A DNA stretch of 64,000 nt from Perkinsela sp. pyNocScin1. Lineage: Eukaryota; Euglenozoa; Kinetoplastea; Prokinetoplastida; Perkinselidae. Each line of letters starts with the position of its first letter. Positions within the stretch are counted from its first letter, which is position 1. The stretch spans positions 186,001-250,000 of the forward strand of contig CAXHTR010000005.1 of assembly GCA_964019655.1 (NCBI GenBank). The letters are read 5' to 3'. The translations under genes and the position numbers were made by a program. The notes beneath the pieces are model-generated. The model had not been told where the DNA came from and did not search any database. It worked only from the letters and a program-made list of their open reading frames with translations. Below are positions 36,636 through 46,882 of this stretch, one piece after another.

Positions 36636-38396
36636 ATGAGTCTGCTTCGTACATCGTTTAAAATCCCCAGCTGTATGCACTTCCCGGCGCGGCGAATATC
36701 TTCTATTGTTCCGAATCCGAAGAAAGTTACTATAGTGTCACAGTACGCACGGAACACAATGGATTTTTCATTCTTACCAAGCGACTATTCAGTTGAATTT
36801 ATTGATGCAGACAGGGTGCAGTCGAAGCAAGAATTCATTGATAAAATCAAGAGAATAGACAAAAATCGGGTCGTTATAAACCTCATAGACAACTGTGAAG
36901 ATTCGGCTAACGAGAAGCTTGAGAAATATATCGGTACTGATACAGTAAAAATTCTGGAAGACTTAGATGCACCGGCAGGTAAACTTAAACCTAACAGTGA
37001 GAACATCGAGAGTAAAAGCTCCGAGCCTACATACTTCAAGGTTTCAGGTTTGGCAGCAATTGAATGGTATAATCGCTTAGACCTGGCGCACACCGGAGCA
37101 TCCGCATCAAATTTTGCCACTAAAAAAACCGATCTCAAAGTTCGGGGTGTACCTACACCACGGCATGCTGTGGTCAGGAATAGGGATATCAATACATGGC
37201 GAATTCAGTACAGAGATGGGAGCTATTCACGCAGCAATGCTAAATTTGACACACCATTTCCATTGAAGTTCCCAGTGATTATTAAGCCTTTGAAAGATTA
37301 CGGGGGTTCAACGTTTATTCAGGAAAAAATGAAATGCAACAATATCTCAGAGCTTCATGAACGAATTAAGAGCTTCCCCGTTCCAGATATGCTTGTCGAA
37401 GAGTTTGTAATTGGAGAGGAATATGCGGTTTTACTGTATCAAGAGCCCGCAGGAGGTACTTCGGAAGAACTCATCATGAAAAATGCACATAAGAAGCTGA
37501 ATGCGAAACTTAATTTGCTTGCGAGTAGGTTATCAAAAAAAGCAAACATAAACAACCAAGAATGTAAACAGAAGATTTTGGAATCTGCGACAGATGTGAC
37601 CCAAAACCTTTTCAAAGCAAAGCCTCGACAGTCGTTGTGCACAGTCACCGATCCTATCCAGATCATTCTTCCTTCAAAGGACGCTTTTCAACACGAAGAA
37701 ATGAAATGGCAGCTAATAAATGCAGTATTCAAAAAACTCGAAACTGGCAAAGTTGAAAAAGGTTATATGATGCAATACCGAATGGTTCCCCAAGCACTTT
37801 TTGCACCGCGCTCCAAGGCAGCCTTTTCACCTTCAAAGCGAACAGTCATCATCAAAATGCTCAGAGAACTTGTGAATGGAAGCTTGGAAAGGAAAGCGGA
37901 ATTAGAACAGGAAATTCGGGATTCTTTCCTACATCGTGCTATCGAGAAAGCGGTTCGCAAAGCATGGAGAATACTGAAGCACGATGGATACTTTCGGTAC
38001 GATATACGCGTTGTGGAAACTTTTCGGAAGCCATTTCAGATTTCCCAGCATGCAGAGATGGGCAGACTAAAGATCCTCGAAAAGATGCCACTTCAAAAGC
38101 TGTACAAATTTTTACCAAGCTTTGGATTTAAAGTGTATATCATCGACGCGAACCCTTATTGTTCTCTTTTCGCCATCCCTGATTGCTATGACGAAGCTGA
38201 TAGCATGCTTGAACAAACTCCCAATCAATCGCACTTGAAGTTCACGCAAAGTTTGATAAAATCTGGGATTACCAGAGAGCTACATCGCCGTTCAAAGATC
38301 TATAGCGAGCTTTTAAAGAAAAAGAATTGGGAGCATCTCAGCAAGGTTGTCAGTACGAGAACCATCTCTGATTTCGAAAAGCCTCGGCTAAACTAG
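36636..38396 (+). CDS. ATP-grasp ligase-like protein of unknown substrate
   Basis: The start at ATG 36636 (MSLLRTSFKIPSCMHFPARR) gives 586 residues with a basic N-terminus like a mitochondrial presequence; an ATG at 36492 is in the same frame. An ATP-grasp fold of the D-Ala-D-Ala ligase type is visible. GVPTPRHAVV marks the first lobe, FPLKFPVIIKPLKDYGGSTF carries the ATP-binding lysine and glycine-rich loop, and MLVEEFVIGEEYAVLL carries the EEFIxGxE segment. The metal-binding end reads GYFRYDIRVVE and YIIDANPYCSLF (family VIEVNxxPG). A Lys-rich insertion of about 150 residues splits the domain. Ligase, carboxylase or inositol-kinase-like activity are all open. Confidence 0.7.
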   Translation: MSLLRTSFKIPSCMHFPARRISSIVPNPKKVTIVSQYARNTMDFSFLPSDYSVEFIDADRVQSKQEFIDKIKRIDKNRVVINLIDNCEDSANEKLEKYIGTDTVKILEDLDAPAGKLKPNSENIESKSSEPTYFKVSGLAAIEWYNRLDLAHTGASASNFATKKTDLKVRGVPTPRHAVVRNRDINTWRIQYRDGSYSRSNAKFDTPFPLKFPVIIKPLKDYGGSTFIQEKMKCNNISELHERIKSFPVPDMLVEEFVIGEEYAVLLYQEPAGGTSEELIMKNAHKKLNAKLNLLASRLSKKANINNQECKQKILESATDVTQNLFKAKPRQSLCTVTDPIQIILPSKDAFQHEEMKWQLINAVFKKLETGKVEKGYMMQYRMVPQALFAPRSKAAFSPSKRTVIIKMLRELVNGSLERKAELEQEIRDSFLHRAIEKAVRKAWRILKHDGYFRYDIRVVETFRKPFQISQHAEMGRLKILEKMPLQKLYKFLPSFGFKVYIIDANPYCSLFAIPDCYDEADSMLEQTPNQSHLKFTQSLIKSGITRELHRRSKIYSELLKKKNWEHLSKVVSTRTISDFEKPRLN

Positions 38397-38560
38397 GACA
38401 TGCACTTCATCAAGCATGCAATTTATCACTTTGTAACTGCTGCTATAGAGACATCCTTTCAAGCAAAATTTATGAGCATGTAAAGTTCCCTTTCTTGTAT
38501 GATTTTCATCGATATACGGAAATATATCATTTTTGGAACGATCAATTTAAGCACCACACA

Positions 38561-39061
38561 ATGCCATCATCTCATAAAAGCGGAAAAATGAGAGAATCTC
38601 TTAAGCCCGGAACAGTGTGCATTTTACTCGCTGGCCGATTCCGTGGTGCACGAGTAATCAACCTCGGAGAAATTGGAAATTCGGGCCTCATCGCTGTGAC
38701 GGGACCCTTCAAGCTCAACGGCGTACCCATCCGACGCGTGAACCCAGCCTATGTGATCGCGACCTCGACATCTATCGATATCTCCAATCTTGACTGCGAA
38801 GCAGCTAAGAATCCTTCTTTATTCAAGAAAGAACGTAAAGCAATGCGCAAGCGCAATAAGGAACAATTCTTGAAGCTCACTGAGAAGCTCTCGGCTGCTA
38901 AGGTAAAGAAGCTGGAAGAGCTTGAAGATCGCAAAAAGCTTCAGAGCACGATCGATGAAAAAATATTAAGTCGCATCAGCTCATCACCATCCATGCTTAA
39001 GTACCTCTCTTCGAGATTCACTTTGCGACGAAATGAGGCCCCTCATAGCTTAGTTTTCTAG
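38561..39061 (+). CDS. RPL6: 60S ribosomal protein eL6
   Basis: The start at ATG 38561 (MPSSHKSGKMRESL) gives 166 residues. The KOW-like core LKPGTVCILLAGRFRGARVINLGEIGNSGLIAVTGPFKLNGVPIRRVNPAYVIATST is the eL6 signature. It is followed by the basic FKKERKAMRKRNKEQF helix region. It lacks the long N-terminal extension of mammalian L6, as do yeast and many protists. Coding sequence in the core is richer in G and C than the flanks, as expected of a highly expressed gene. Confidence 0.95.
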   Translation: MPSSHKSGKMRESLKPGTVCILLAGRFRGARVINLGEIGNSGLIAVTGPFKLNGVPIRRVNPAYVIATSTSIDISNLDCEAAKNPSLFKKERKAMRKRNKEQFLKLTEKLSAAKVKKLEELEDRKKLQSTIDEKILSRISSSPSMLKYLSSRFTLRRNEAPHSLVF

Positions 39062-39097
39062 GTGCTATGTGGAATGATATGAGTACAATATACATTC

Positions 39098-41113
39098 ATG
39101 AATGAATTTGAGCATCTCTACAACGAATATGCTGTTCGGCTGAATAAATCGCAGTTGTTTTATATTTTTTTATCAATATTCATGGATTTCCATTCCCATT
39201 CAAAAGAAAGCCGAACAGCTCGCGATAGCTCCCTTCAAGGTAATTCCAATAAAAATTCGACAAACTTGATCGGGCGTGATGAGGCCTCTCGCTTTGGGGG
39301 CAAGGTTTTTCCAGTTAAAAACATGCGTACCACAAGCTGTAAGTCACGAATCACTGTAGCGATAAGAAAGCGGCCGTTGAATCATTCAAACAGTGAATGC
39401 AATGATATAATCAAATGCGATAACATTCAATGCTTACAGGTTCTGGAAATGAAGCTAAAAGTCGACTTAACCAAGTACACAAACACCCATACTTTCAACT
39501 TTGATCAAGCATTTGACGAAACCATGACCAACCGTGACATTTATGATCGTTGTGTCAAGCACCTGGTCGACACTGTGTATGAGGGAGGTAATGCTACCTG
39601 CTTTGCATATGGACAGACAGGAAGTGGGAAGACCTACACAATGCTAGGAAATCATTCAAATAATCCGGGGCTCTATCTCCTGGCTGCACAAGATTTGTTT
39701 TCAAAACTGAAGGGTAATATGTTCATCACGGTTGCTTTCTACGAAATCTATTCTGGAAAGCTTTACGATCTTTTAGCCAATCGGAACCCCTTGCGTTGCC
39801 TCGAAGATGGTAATGCAAATGTAAACATATGCGGGCTGAGTGAGCATAGAGTAGATTCAGCAATTCAACTCATGAAGGCTATAGAAATCGGAAGCAATTT
39901 TCGGTCGCAAGGTTCAACAGGAGCTAATGATAAGAGCAGCCGGAGCCATGCTATCCTCGTAGTCTCAGTTCGCCAAAGCGACGAGAAAACTTTAGGCAAA
40001 TTCTCTTTCATAGACCTTGCCGGATCAGAAAGAGGCGCAGATACAATGCATTCTCAGCGTGTGACGCGCATGGAAGGAGCACAAATCAACCGTAGCCTAC
40101 TCGCATTGAAAGAGTGCATCCGGTCTCTGGATTTGGGCCTTCGTCATGTGCCGTTTCGTGGCTCAAAGCTCACAGAGGTTCTTCGCGATAGTTTCAATGG
40201 CAATTGCCGTACAGTTATGATAGGAAACGTATCGCCAAGCGCGACAAGCTGTGAGAACACGCTTAACACTCTTCGCTATGCGGACCGCGTAAAGGAGTAT
40301 CGCCAAGGAGCAAACAAGGGCGCATCCAACCCTCAAATACCTCATAGCCGCCTTACATACGGAATGATGCGTGGGCCAACTGCAACAGAAAAAGTGACAT
40401 CAACTGTGTGCCAGAAGCCTCGGCAAAGTTATGTCAATCATTTTTCGGCATATACGAAAAAAGATCCTGGAGCGAGTACAAATGTACTGCAAGGGCGAAA
40501 AAGCATTTCATCTGGAATGAGCGCGATGGTATTTGATAGCTCCAAAGAAAATCCAACAAATAGCTCGAGATTCCCGAAAATTACAGATTCGTTAGAAGCA
40601 AAAAGAATGTCTGATGTTGTTCTTGAAAAGACGCCATTGAAGCCAAGCAGTCGTCCTGCGTTCACAGAAGCACGCGGTCAAGCAGATATTTCAAATGTAT
40701 TGTCTTTCTCTCCGGGTGATGAAATCATGGACTCAAGTGAGCACATTTCTTCATTCTCTAGCGAGGTTCTCTCACCACGGAAGAGGCCGCCCAATGAAGA
40801 AGTGCTGACGCATGTAAGCACGCCACAGCACTACTTGAGCTTAAGCTCTGAAATTCAAGAGAATTTATCTCAGTTCGTATCCAACATTCGTATTGAAGAT
40901 GAAGAGTGTACGAATAATATTGAAGAGATGGGTAAAATGATTGATGAATTTTTGAGAGCTGATAATGTACCAGTTGCAGATTTCATTGATCAAATCGGGG
41001 TAGCTATCGAGCACCGAGTCCAAGTAGCTGAAGAGCAAAACTCTAGGCTCAAAGAGCTTCGGAAAATGGTCAACCAGCTTCAGTCATATGAAGCTCTGAT
41101 GAAAGAAAACTGA
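39098..41113 (+). CDS. Kinesin-13 family microtubule depolymerase
   Basis: Kinesin-13 motors remove tubulin from microtubule ends rather than walk. The 671-residue product has a central-type motor starting near residue 80: [31 protein letters not shown] (the kinesin-13 VDLTKY block), [14 protein letters not shown] (P-loop), [11 protein letters not shown] (switch I), [12 protein letters not shown] (switch II), [25 protein letters not shown] and [17 protein letters not shown]. The C-terminal third is Ser/Pro-rich with a short coiled coil ([21 protein letters not shown]). The loop-2 KVD tip, required for depolymerisation in this family, is visible as LKVDLT. ATG 39182 ([10 protein letters not shown]) is an alternative start. 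Confidence 0.92.
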   Translation: MNEFEHLYNEYAVRLNKSQLFYIFLSIFMDFHSHSKESRTARDSSLQGNSNKNSTNLIGRDEASRFGGKVFPVKNMRTTSCKSRITVAIRKRPLNHSNSECNDIIKCDNIQCLQVLEMKLKVDLTKYTNTHTFNFDQAFDETMTNRDIYDRCVKHLVDTVYEGGNATCFAYGQTGSGKTYTMLGNHSNNPGLYLLAAQDLFSKLKGNMFITVAFYEIYSGKLYDLLANRNPLRCLEDGNANVNICGLSEHRVDSAIQLMKAIEIGSNFRSQGSTGANDKSSRSHAILVVSVRQSDEKTLGKFSFIDLAGSERGADTMHSQRVTRMEGAQINRSLLALKECIRSLDLGLRHVPFRGSKLTEVLRDSFNGNCRTVMIGNVSPSATSCENTLNTLRYADRVKEYRQGANKGASNPQIPHSRLTYGMMRGPTATEKVTSTVCQKPRQSYVNHFSAYTKKDPGASTNVLQGRKSISSGMSAMVFDSSKENPTNSSRFPKITDSLEAKRMSDVVLEKTPLKPSSRPAFTEARGQADISNVLSFSPGDEIMDSSEHISSFSSEVLSPRKRPPNEEVLTHVSTPQHYLSLSSEIQENLSQFVSNIRIEDEECTNNIEEMGKMIDEFLRADNVPVADFIDQIGVAIEHRVQVAEEQNSRLKELRKMVNQLQSYEALMKEN

Positions 41114-41257
41114 ATGTGTTAAGCATATCACGATCCCTGCCAAAGGCAAAATGTCAATACATTGGCCTCTCGGATTTGAATTTCTCGGTTAGCTTCAATG
41201 TCTACTATCTTTAAATGCTAGATTTCGATACCTGTACGTGATGAAATCACAGACATA

Positions 41258-42949
41258 ATGAAGCAATCAGATCGCCTTCTGAAAGCAGCTCGAGATATTA
41301 CAGGTAGAACACCAAAAAAAGGCGTTTACAGCTATCGAGAAAGTCCTCGTAAGAGCATAACTACTCCAAAGCGCGCACGAGAGTGTCCAGCAACGCCTGA
41401 TTCAAAGAAATCTGCCCCACCTTCGCAATCGCCCATCGGGAAAATTCTCCCACATACGCTTGAAATTCATGAAGCTCCTTCGAGAGACTTATCGCCATTC
41501 AACATCGATAAAGTAACCTTTGTAGACCGAACGGAGAATTATGAGTGTGAGCCTGTAAGCAAGGCTCTGTTTGCTTGCGAGGACTCAGCAGTAAGTGCTC
41601 AAATAAAAGATGAGAGTCATGAGCAAAAAGCAAGTGTGTCAAATGTATCCCCTCAGAGTCAGCTAACACTTGAAGAAAATAGAAAAATCGATGAGCTTTG
41701 CCACATCAAATATTCGCTCGATGCACTTCAAGCTACCGGGCGAGCTTCTTCTGATTCTTTTTATCAACCATTCTCTGTTAGTAGTGAAGAAGTGAAAAAA
41801 GTAGGTCGCGCTATGTCAGTAGATTTGCCGTCGGAATCTAAAGATCTTGACCCGCATGCGAGTGACATTCGCATTGAAATCTCTCGTGAATTAGAAGCCT
41901 TTTCCGAATTTAAGCATCTGCAAGGAAAATACTTGCGTACCATGCCACTTGGAATGCGGAATACGAACAAATATTGCTATGCGATTTCTCTGCTTGCGGC
42001 GATAAGATCAGTACCGTCTATGTATCATTGGATTACAACGAAGAGCGAAACCGCGGAGAAAGAATCCGTTCTCACCCTTCTGTGTGATGCATTTCAACAA
42101 ACTCTGGAAACTGGAGCAGATAACAACGAATCTATCAAATGGTTCGATCCATCAGAAATACTACAGGTTTTAGGAAAAGGGGCAAGAGTATTTTGTAGTA
42201 ATGAGGAAGAAGACGTGCACGAAGGCTTCTTAGCTCTCAATGAAATCATTGAAATAAGTACGAGAAGCTTCAAATGCCCGAATTCATGGAATTCAATTTT
42301 CACGTGGAAATTCGAGTATTCATTTTCGTGCATTTCATGTGCTGCAGTCAAATCCATTACAGAGGAGACGCCATGCCTCTCTTTACCTGTTCCATTTTCA
42401 GTAGAAGCAAGCAGTTCGTCAAGATCTTATTCACTAGCACAGCTTGTGCGTGAGCATTTGTCAAGCTCATAGAAGATACTCTGCAAATGCGATGAGTGTG
42501 GGCATGAGCGTGGAACGATTGTTAAAAAGGTCGCCAAATATCCTAAAGTTATGGTTGTCCACCTTCTTAGGTTTAAGGCTTTAGAAGATAGCGCGAAACC
42601 AGAAAAAATACACACAGAAATACACGCATCTCCTGTTCTTCCATTAGATGATTCGCAGTCAAAGCATGAATACTCTTTTCGAGCATCAATATCGCACTTT
42701 GGCTCAACTATTGAAGCAGGACACTATATTTGTGATTTTCTACATCCACGTCACGTAGAGATTGAAAGCTGTGATGCGGTAAAAGGTTCTGAAGTCACTC
42801 AGCAGCCCGCGAAGACAAGGCAGATTGTCGATGTTCTTACACAGAATGATGAAAAAGTTATCTCCGCGTCAGATGAAGGCCGGGCCATAGCCCCTACGCT
42901 GCTCTTACGCTCTCCTTCCTCTTATCTTCTATTTTACGAAAGAAATTAA
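41258..42949 (+). CDS. Ubiquitin-specific protease interrupted by one in-frame TAG
   Basis: A USP-type cysteine protease reads through in one frame from ATG 41258 to 42949 except for a single TAG at 42470-42472 (codon 405). Upstream is the Cys box GMRNTNKYCYAISLLAAI, with the catalytic Cys at residue 240, and a 200-residue disordered N-terminus. Immediately after the stop the frame continues KILCKCDECGHERGT, the USP zinc/strand segment, then KVMVVHLLRFKALED (family VLxxHLxRF), the His box ASISHFGSTIEAGHYICDF with the catalytic His at codon 489, and YLLFYERN. Neither part alone is a functional protease. Possible explanations are readthrough, a tiny intron, recent nonsense mutation or a base error. 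The two halves span 41258-42472 and 42473-42949. Confidence 0.8.
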
Positions 42950-43035
42950 CTTCTGCCGGTCATGTGCACACAACTTTCCATCTTTTCAGCTATCGTCACT
43001 ATGTATAGTTCTTTTCGCTAGCCTATTTATAAATA

Positions 43036-43707
43036 ATGGCCAACCTAAAGCTTCAAGCACGGTTAGCAGCAAGCATTCTTGGCTGTGGTCGCCGACGTGT
43101 CTGGCTTGACCCTAACGAAACGCAGGATATCTCGGGAGCAAACTCTCGGGCAAACGTGCGCCGCCTTATCAAGAACTATTTCATCATTCGCAAGCCTGAG
43201 GAACTTCGCTCACGGGCCCGCTGGGCGAAGCGCAAGGCTGCTAAACGCCTTGGGCGCCATATGGGACTCGGCCTTCGCAACGGAACCAAGGAAGCCCGTA
43301 CACCATCAAAAGGCATTTGGATCCGACGCGTGCGTGTTCTCCGCCGTCTCTTAACCAAGTATCGTGAAGCACGCAAAATCGACAAGCACCTGTACCGCAA
43401 ATTATATATCTCTGTTAAGGGTGGTGTCTTCAAGAACAAGCGAACTCTCATGGAGCATATTCATAGAGCCAAGAGCGAAATCGTGCGCGAAAAGCAGCTT
43501 TCCGACCAGCTTGAAGCCAAGAAAGCTAAGAATACCCAGAAGCGTGAGAAGATGCGTAAGCGTGAGAACAAGCGCCGAGACAAAGAACGCGAGAGAGCAC
43601 ACATTGCAAAGATGGAGCTTATCGCAAAGAGCGGTAAGGTCGGTGACAAGGCTACGAAGAAAGCTAAAGAGCAGCCAAAGGCGAAGAAGACAAAGACCTC
43701 CAAATAA
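43036..43707 (+). CDS. RPL19: 60S ribosomal protein eL19
   Basis: A 223-residue product with the canonical start [26 protein letters not shown], then [51 protein letters not shown] and [19 protein letters not shown]. After about residue 150 it becomes a long charged helix rich in Lys, Arg and Glu, ending in [13 protein letters not shown]. eL19 normally has such a helix reaching across to the small subunit; here the extra tail is about 30 residues beyond the yeast length. Opposite-strand open frames in this stretch are by-products of its biased codon use. Confidence 0.97.
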   Translation: MANLKLQARLAASILGCGRRRVWLDPNETQDISGANSRANVRRLIKNYFIIRKPEELRSRARWAKRKAAKRLGRHMGLGLRNGTKEARTPSKGIWIRRVRVLRRLLTKYREARKIDKHLYRKLYISVKGGVFKNKRTLMEHIHRAKSEIVREKQLSDQLEAKKAKNTQKREKMRKRENKRRDKERERAHIAKMELIAKSGKVGDKATKKAKEQPKAKKTKTSK

Positions 43708-44020
43708 ATGCTTCAAGGCTATCCAGGCTTGATGAATTAATAGCAATTATATGATTTCGATGCCACCCCAAGTTCGCTCTGAAAGCGATAATATTCATGC
43801 TATTGTTTGTTTCTTATTGTTTAACCATGAAAGCTGTATCTTATAGCTCCTTTTTTGAGACGTTGGGTCCCTTGAGCGATAGTTCTTATCATCCTTTATT
43901 CTCAGTTACACAAAGCAGATGGCATAGAACACAGCACTGCGTTCGAAGCGTAGGGGCAAGTATCTTTCCGTATAAACTTGAATGTGTTTGTTTCAACAGT
44001 TACTTATCTTACTTATTTAC
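43708..44020. other. Non-coding gap before the SFT2 gene
   Basis: About 310 bases between the eL19 stop and the likely SFT2 start. A short frame beginning with ATG near 43797 overlaps the SFT2 gene in another frame and has no family resemblance. Pyrimidine-rich runs (TTGTTTGTTTCTTATTG and CTTATCTTACTTATTTAC) precede the next gene, the second directly before its ATG. Confidence 0.4.
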
Positions 44021-44515
44021 ATGAACTTCTTTCAGCAAGATAAACCCGATGGGCTCGGCAGAAGTGAAGGAGAAAGCAAATGGTTTTGGGAGTCTGCAGG
44101 GAATGATTCACTTTTCCCTGCACTTTCTTGGACCCAGCGAGCTTACGGATTCTTTGGATGCCTTGCTGTTTCTTTTATTCTCTCTTTTTTGAGCTGGATC
44201 GCGGTTTTCCGTAGAAACTGGGGCGGCTATGGCATTTTGTTTGTATTCAGCCACCTCACATCCATTGGCTCAAGCTGCTTCCTTTCCGGCCCAGCTCGTC
44301 AAGTAAAGTTCATGTTTCATAAGAAGCGTCTTCTCGCTACCCTGGTGTATTTCTGCTCAATGATTCTGACACTTGTTGCTGCACTCGTTCTGCATAGTGG
44401 GTTTTTAACAGTATTATGCTGTATCATACAGTACCTTGCCATGATGTGGTATGGCCTATCTTACATACCTTACGGTCGTACAGTGGTAAAAACATGCGTT
44501 CAAGGAATGGTCTGA
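44021..44515 (+). CDS. SFT2: Sft2-type vesicle transport membrane protein
   Basis: Sft2/Got1 family proteins assist fusion of transport vesicles with the Golgi. The start at ATG 44021 (MNFFQQDKPDG) gives 164 residues; an upstream ATG at 43982 adds 13 hydrophobic residues. Four membrane segments occur in the family arrangement: RAYGFFGCLAVSFILSFLSWIAVF, GGYGILFVFSHLTSIGSSCFLSGP, RLLATLVYFCSMILTLVAALVL and GFLTVLCCIIQYLAMMWYGLSYIPYGR. The FLxGPxxQxKxMFxxxR motif (FLSGPARQVKFMFHKKR) is the clearest Sft2 signature. Confidence 0.92.
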   Translation: MNFFQQDKPDGLGRSEGESKWFWESAGNDSLFPALSWTQRAYGFFGCLAVSFILSFLSWIAVFRRNWGGYGILFVFSHLTSIGSSCFLSGPARQVKFMFHKKRLLATLVYFCSMILTLVAALVLHSGFLTVLCCIIQYLAMMWYGLSYIPYGRTVVKTCVQGMV

Positions 44516-44650
44516 TCTCTCTACGTGCGTATTAGAAAAGCGCTAAACGCTCGAAGGCCTACCGTGTAGCTCGCGTCTCATGAGCTACAAAATGATAAAA
44601 TAAAAGCACTAGAAAATCTAAATGTTTCTGAACTCAAGTAAGTTATCAAA

Positions 44651-45751
44651 ATGTCGCATGCAAAGCTTTCATTGCTAAGCGCTAAACACGAGGCCCTGCT
44701 GGCTTGTATTCGTGAACGGGAGATGTTCCTCACACAAGAGACTGCATCTCATAAATCCGTAGATGCCATCTCATATGCACCAAGGCCTGTGACTTTCAAT
44801 GTTGGGGGAACCATATTTCAAGCGTTAAGCAATGCATTCGATTCACACCCACATTCAGTACTGTACTACGCAGCGCATCAGCTGTACCCGGGCTTCATTA
44901 AAGATGAAAGGGACAATATCTTCTTTGATAGAAATAGCAATACTTTTGCGGTTTTGCTTGATTGCATTCGCGGGTACGGTGAAAACCTCATGCATCGCTT
45001 TATTGATGCTTGCTTGAAAGAAAGCAATCAGAGCATTTTTTTAATTGACCAGCTTCTCGATGATTTTGAATACTACTTACTCGACGACCTGAAAGAAATA
45101 GCATTGCATCACTTATATATGACTGGCGGAAAGCAGCTCATTCGCAACCGATACACAAGGCGGGATCAGACTAGCCGATACGTATATGCGAAATTAAACA
45201 ACTGCTCCCATATTTCAGGCTGGAGTTTCATGAGTGGTCCTGGTATATCAGCCAACCAATCAAGATTTTCGACAACTTGCGCTATAGCTATTGTGCAGCC
45301 GACTGCACATGCAGAAAACGTGTCCAAGACCCTTGGGCTTCATTACTTTCCAGTTTTCGTCAAAAATGCCGAATGCTTTGGAATTGGTATTGTTAGCGCG
45401 TCGCATGGTAATTATTTAGACACAGATTTCTCCCAGACGAAAAACTGTTCCTTCTATTGCGGTAAAAGTGGGTTGATATACAGCAGTATGTGTATGGCTA
45501 ATGACGAAGAGGTAAAATCTTTAAGCAGCGATTCTCCTGCTAAGGCAAACGAGACGCATACTTATGTAGTGCCAAAGATTTCACCACGCAGCGTTGTTGC
45601 GCTCTCTGTGTGCTTTCGTGATAGATCTATACGATGGGCCGTCAATGGATGCACTGTTTGTATAACTGAACTTGGTGAAGGCTTGTCCAAGTTCAACTTT
45701 GCAGTTAGCGGAAGTCAAAATGCATGTGTCGAATTGATGGATACTACATAG
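44651..45751 (+). CDS. BTB/T1 (KCTD-like) protein with a C-terminal SPRY-like domain, copy 1
   Basis: A 366-residue protein. Residues about 38-135 form a potassium-channel-tetramerisation-type BTB domain: VTFNVGGTIFQALSNAF, FIKDERDNIFFDRNSNTFAVLLDCIRGY, LLDDFEYYLLDDLKEI. From about residue 180 a beta-rich region with FGIGIVSA and SVVALSVCFRDRSIRWAVNGC resembles SPRY/B30.2 domains (the DxxxxxxxWxxNG turn). There is no ion-channel segment, so it is more likely a scaffold or Cullin-3 adaptor. A paralogue with the same two-domain plan lies at 57267-58133. Confidence 0.8.
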   Translation: MSHAKLSLLSAKHEALLACIREREMFLTQETASHKSVDAISYAPRPVTFNVGGTIFQALSNAFDSHPHSVLYYAAHQLYPGFIKDERDNIFFDRNSNTFAVLLDCIRGYGENLMHRFIDACLKESNQSIFLIDQLLDDFEYYLLDDLKEIALHHLYMTGGKQLIRNRYTRRDQTSRYVYAKLNNCSHISGWSFMSGPGISANQSRFSTTCAIAIVQPTAHAENVSKTLGLHYFPVFVKNAECFGIGIVSASHGNYLDTDFSQTKNCSFYCGKSGLIYSSMCMANDEEVKSLSSDSPAKANETHTYVVPKISPRSVVALSVCFRDRSIRWAVNGCTVCITELGEGLSKFNFAVSGSQNACVELMDTT

Positions 45752-45987
45752 TGCGTAGCTAGTCATAAATTCTGTGAATTACTCTTGCCCTTATATGTGA
45801 CCTTTTCCATTTTGCTTTATTGAGACTAAAACACCAATCAAGAGCTCATGATTCTGTATTTTAGATACTTGTAGATTCATTGAGTGTCATATTTGGTGAA
45901 GATTGATCACATGCCTTTTATCCTAATCTGTTTTTGTCCCATGTGCAAAGTGATGTACTTCTGTGCTTAAATTGATAAAGAATAGCG

Positions 45988-46809
45988 ATGACTGTATTAA
46001 ATGAATCGCCAGAAGCATGTTCAGAGGAGCCACCTCATTCCTGGGAAATACATGTGAAGCACCAGTTATTCATTCTACGAGCCCAGCTTCATCACATACC
46101 AGAAACCTTCATCGATCTCGATGTCAGTAGAGAAAAGGGAATCAATTTGTCAACAAAGCGATTCACGAAGAAATTCGCCTTATCATTGGCTTTCCCCAAA
46201 ACAGTATCTATTGGTGATACAGGCAAGACGGAAGCGAATCTCGATCGAAGGGGTATCCTAACTGTGCGAGTGCCATTGAAAAGAATAAGTGCAAAGGTTG
46301 TAGCTGAATTTGAATCACGAAAAAAAGATGGTCAACTGAAGGATAAGAAAAATTGCCGGTCAAGGGAAGATTTACAAGTGCAATCGAAGGATCTTGTTTT
46401 CCTTAAGCATGAACATTCTCAAATTCATTCCATTGATGAAGTGCCACAATCCAAAAAAGCAAAGCTTATAGATTCCAATTCAGCTTTGCCTAAGAAACAG
46501 AAAGCTACATTAATCTCTGATGGTCAGGTAGCAGATATATCAAAGAAAATCGCTGAAAAGGCAGATGCAAAACTAAAAGAGCAAAAAAAGAAGATGCAGT
46601 TATTGGATGAAGGACGTTTAGCAGCGATTGAAGCCCGGAAAGCGAGGCAAAGCAAGAAAGACGAAGTCATTTTCACCAATTTTAATAAAGTACTCGAAGA
46701 AAAAAAGAAGGCATACAGTCAAATGCTGAATGTTCAGAAGAATAATCAGGTGGCCCCTTCACAGACTCAGAGGAGATCGTCACGAAAGAGTGTAACGTTC
46801 GCCAATTAG
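45988..46809 (+). CDS. Alpha-crystallin/Hsp20-like domain protein with coiled-coil tail
   Basis: The 273-residue product has an N-terminal beta-sandwich resembling Hsp20/p23-type domains: HSWEIHVKHQLFILRAQL, FTKKFALSLAFPKTVSIGDTGKTEANLDRRGILTVRVPLKRI. The pattern F.L...V....V.A....G.LTV.VP is the alpha-crystallin core with its final strand. After residue about 110 the protein is charged and helical (KKIAEKADAKLKEQKKKMQLL), ending in the basic RRSSRKSVTFAN. This could be a small heat-shock protein or a dynein-assembly-type co-chaperone. The family is uncertain. Confidence 0.65.
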   Translation: MTVLNESPEACSEEPPHSWEIHVKHQLFILRAQLHHIPETFIDLDVSREKGINLSTKRFTKKFALSLAFPKTVSIGDTGKTEANLDRRGILTVRVPLKRISAKVVAEFESRKKDGQLKDKKNCRSREDLQVQSKDLVFLKHEHSQIHSIDEVPQSKKAKLIDSNSALPKKQKATLISDGQVADISKKIAEKADAKLKEQKKKMQLLDEGRLAAIEARKARQSKKDEVIFTNFNKVLEEKKKAYSQMLNVQKNNQVAPSQTQRRSSRKSVTFAN

Positions 46810-46882
46810 TCTACTCTCTTCATAATTATTAAAGGTACTGCTTTCGCTTTGATTTCATTCGGTGCATTGATTCACGCTAAAA

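Noticed and set aside
42450-42472. 23-base GT...AG segment at the USP stop as an intron
   Set aside because: Its removal would shift the frame; only the 27- or 30-base variants keep it, and no other intron supports such a size.
43079-43746. Overlapping frames on both strands around eL19, up to 122 codons
   Set aside because: Arg/Ser- or Leu-rich by-products of the Lys/Arg codons of eL19.
43797-44024. 75-codon plus-strand frame before SFT2
   Set aside because: It overlaps the SFT2 start in another frame and has no recognisable features.
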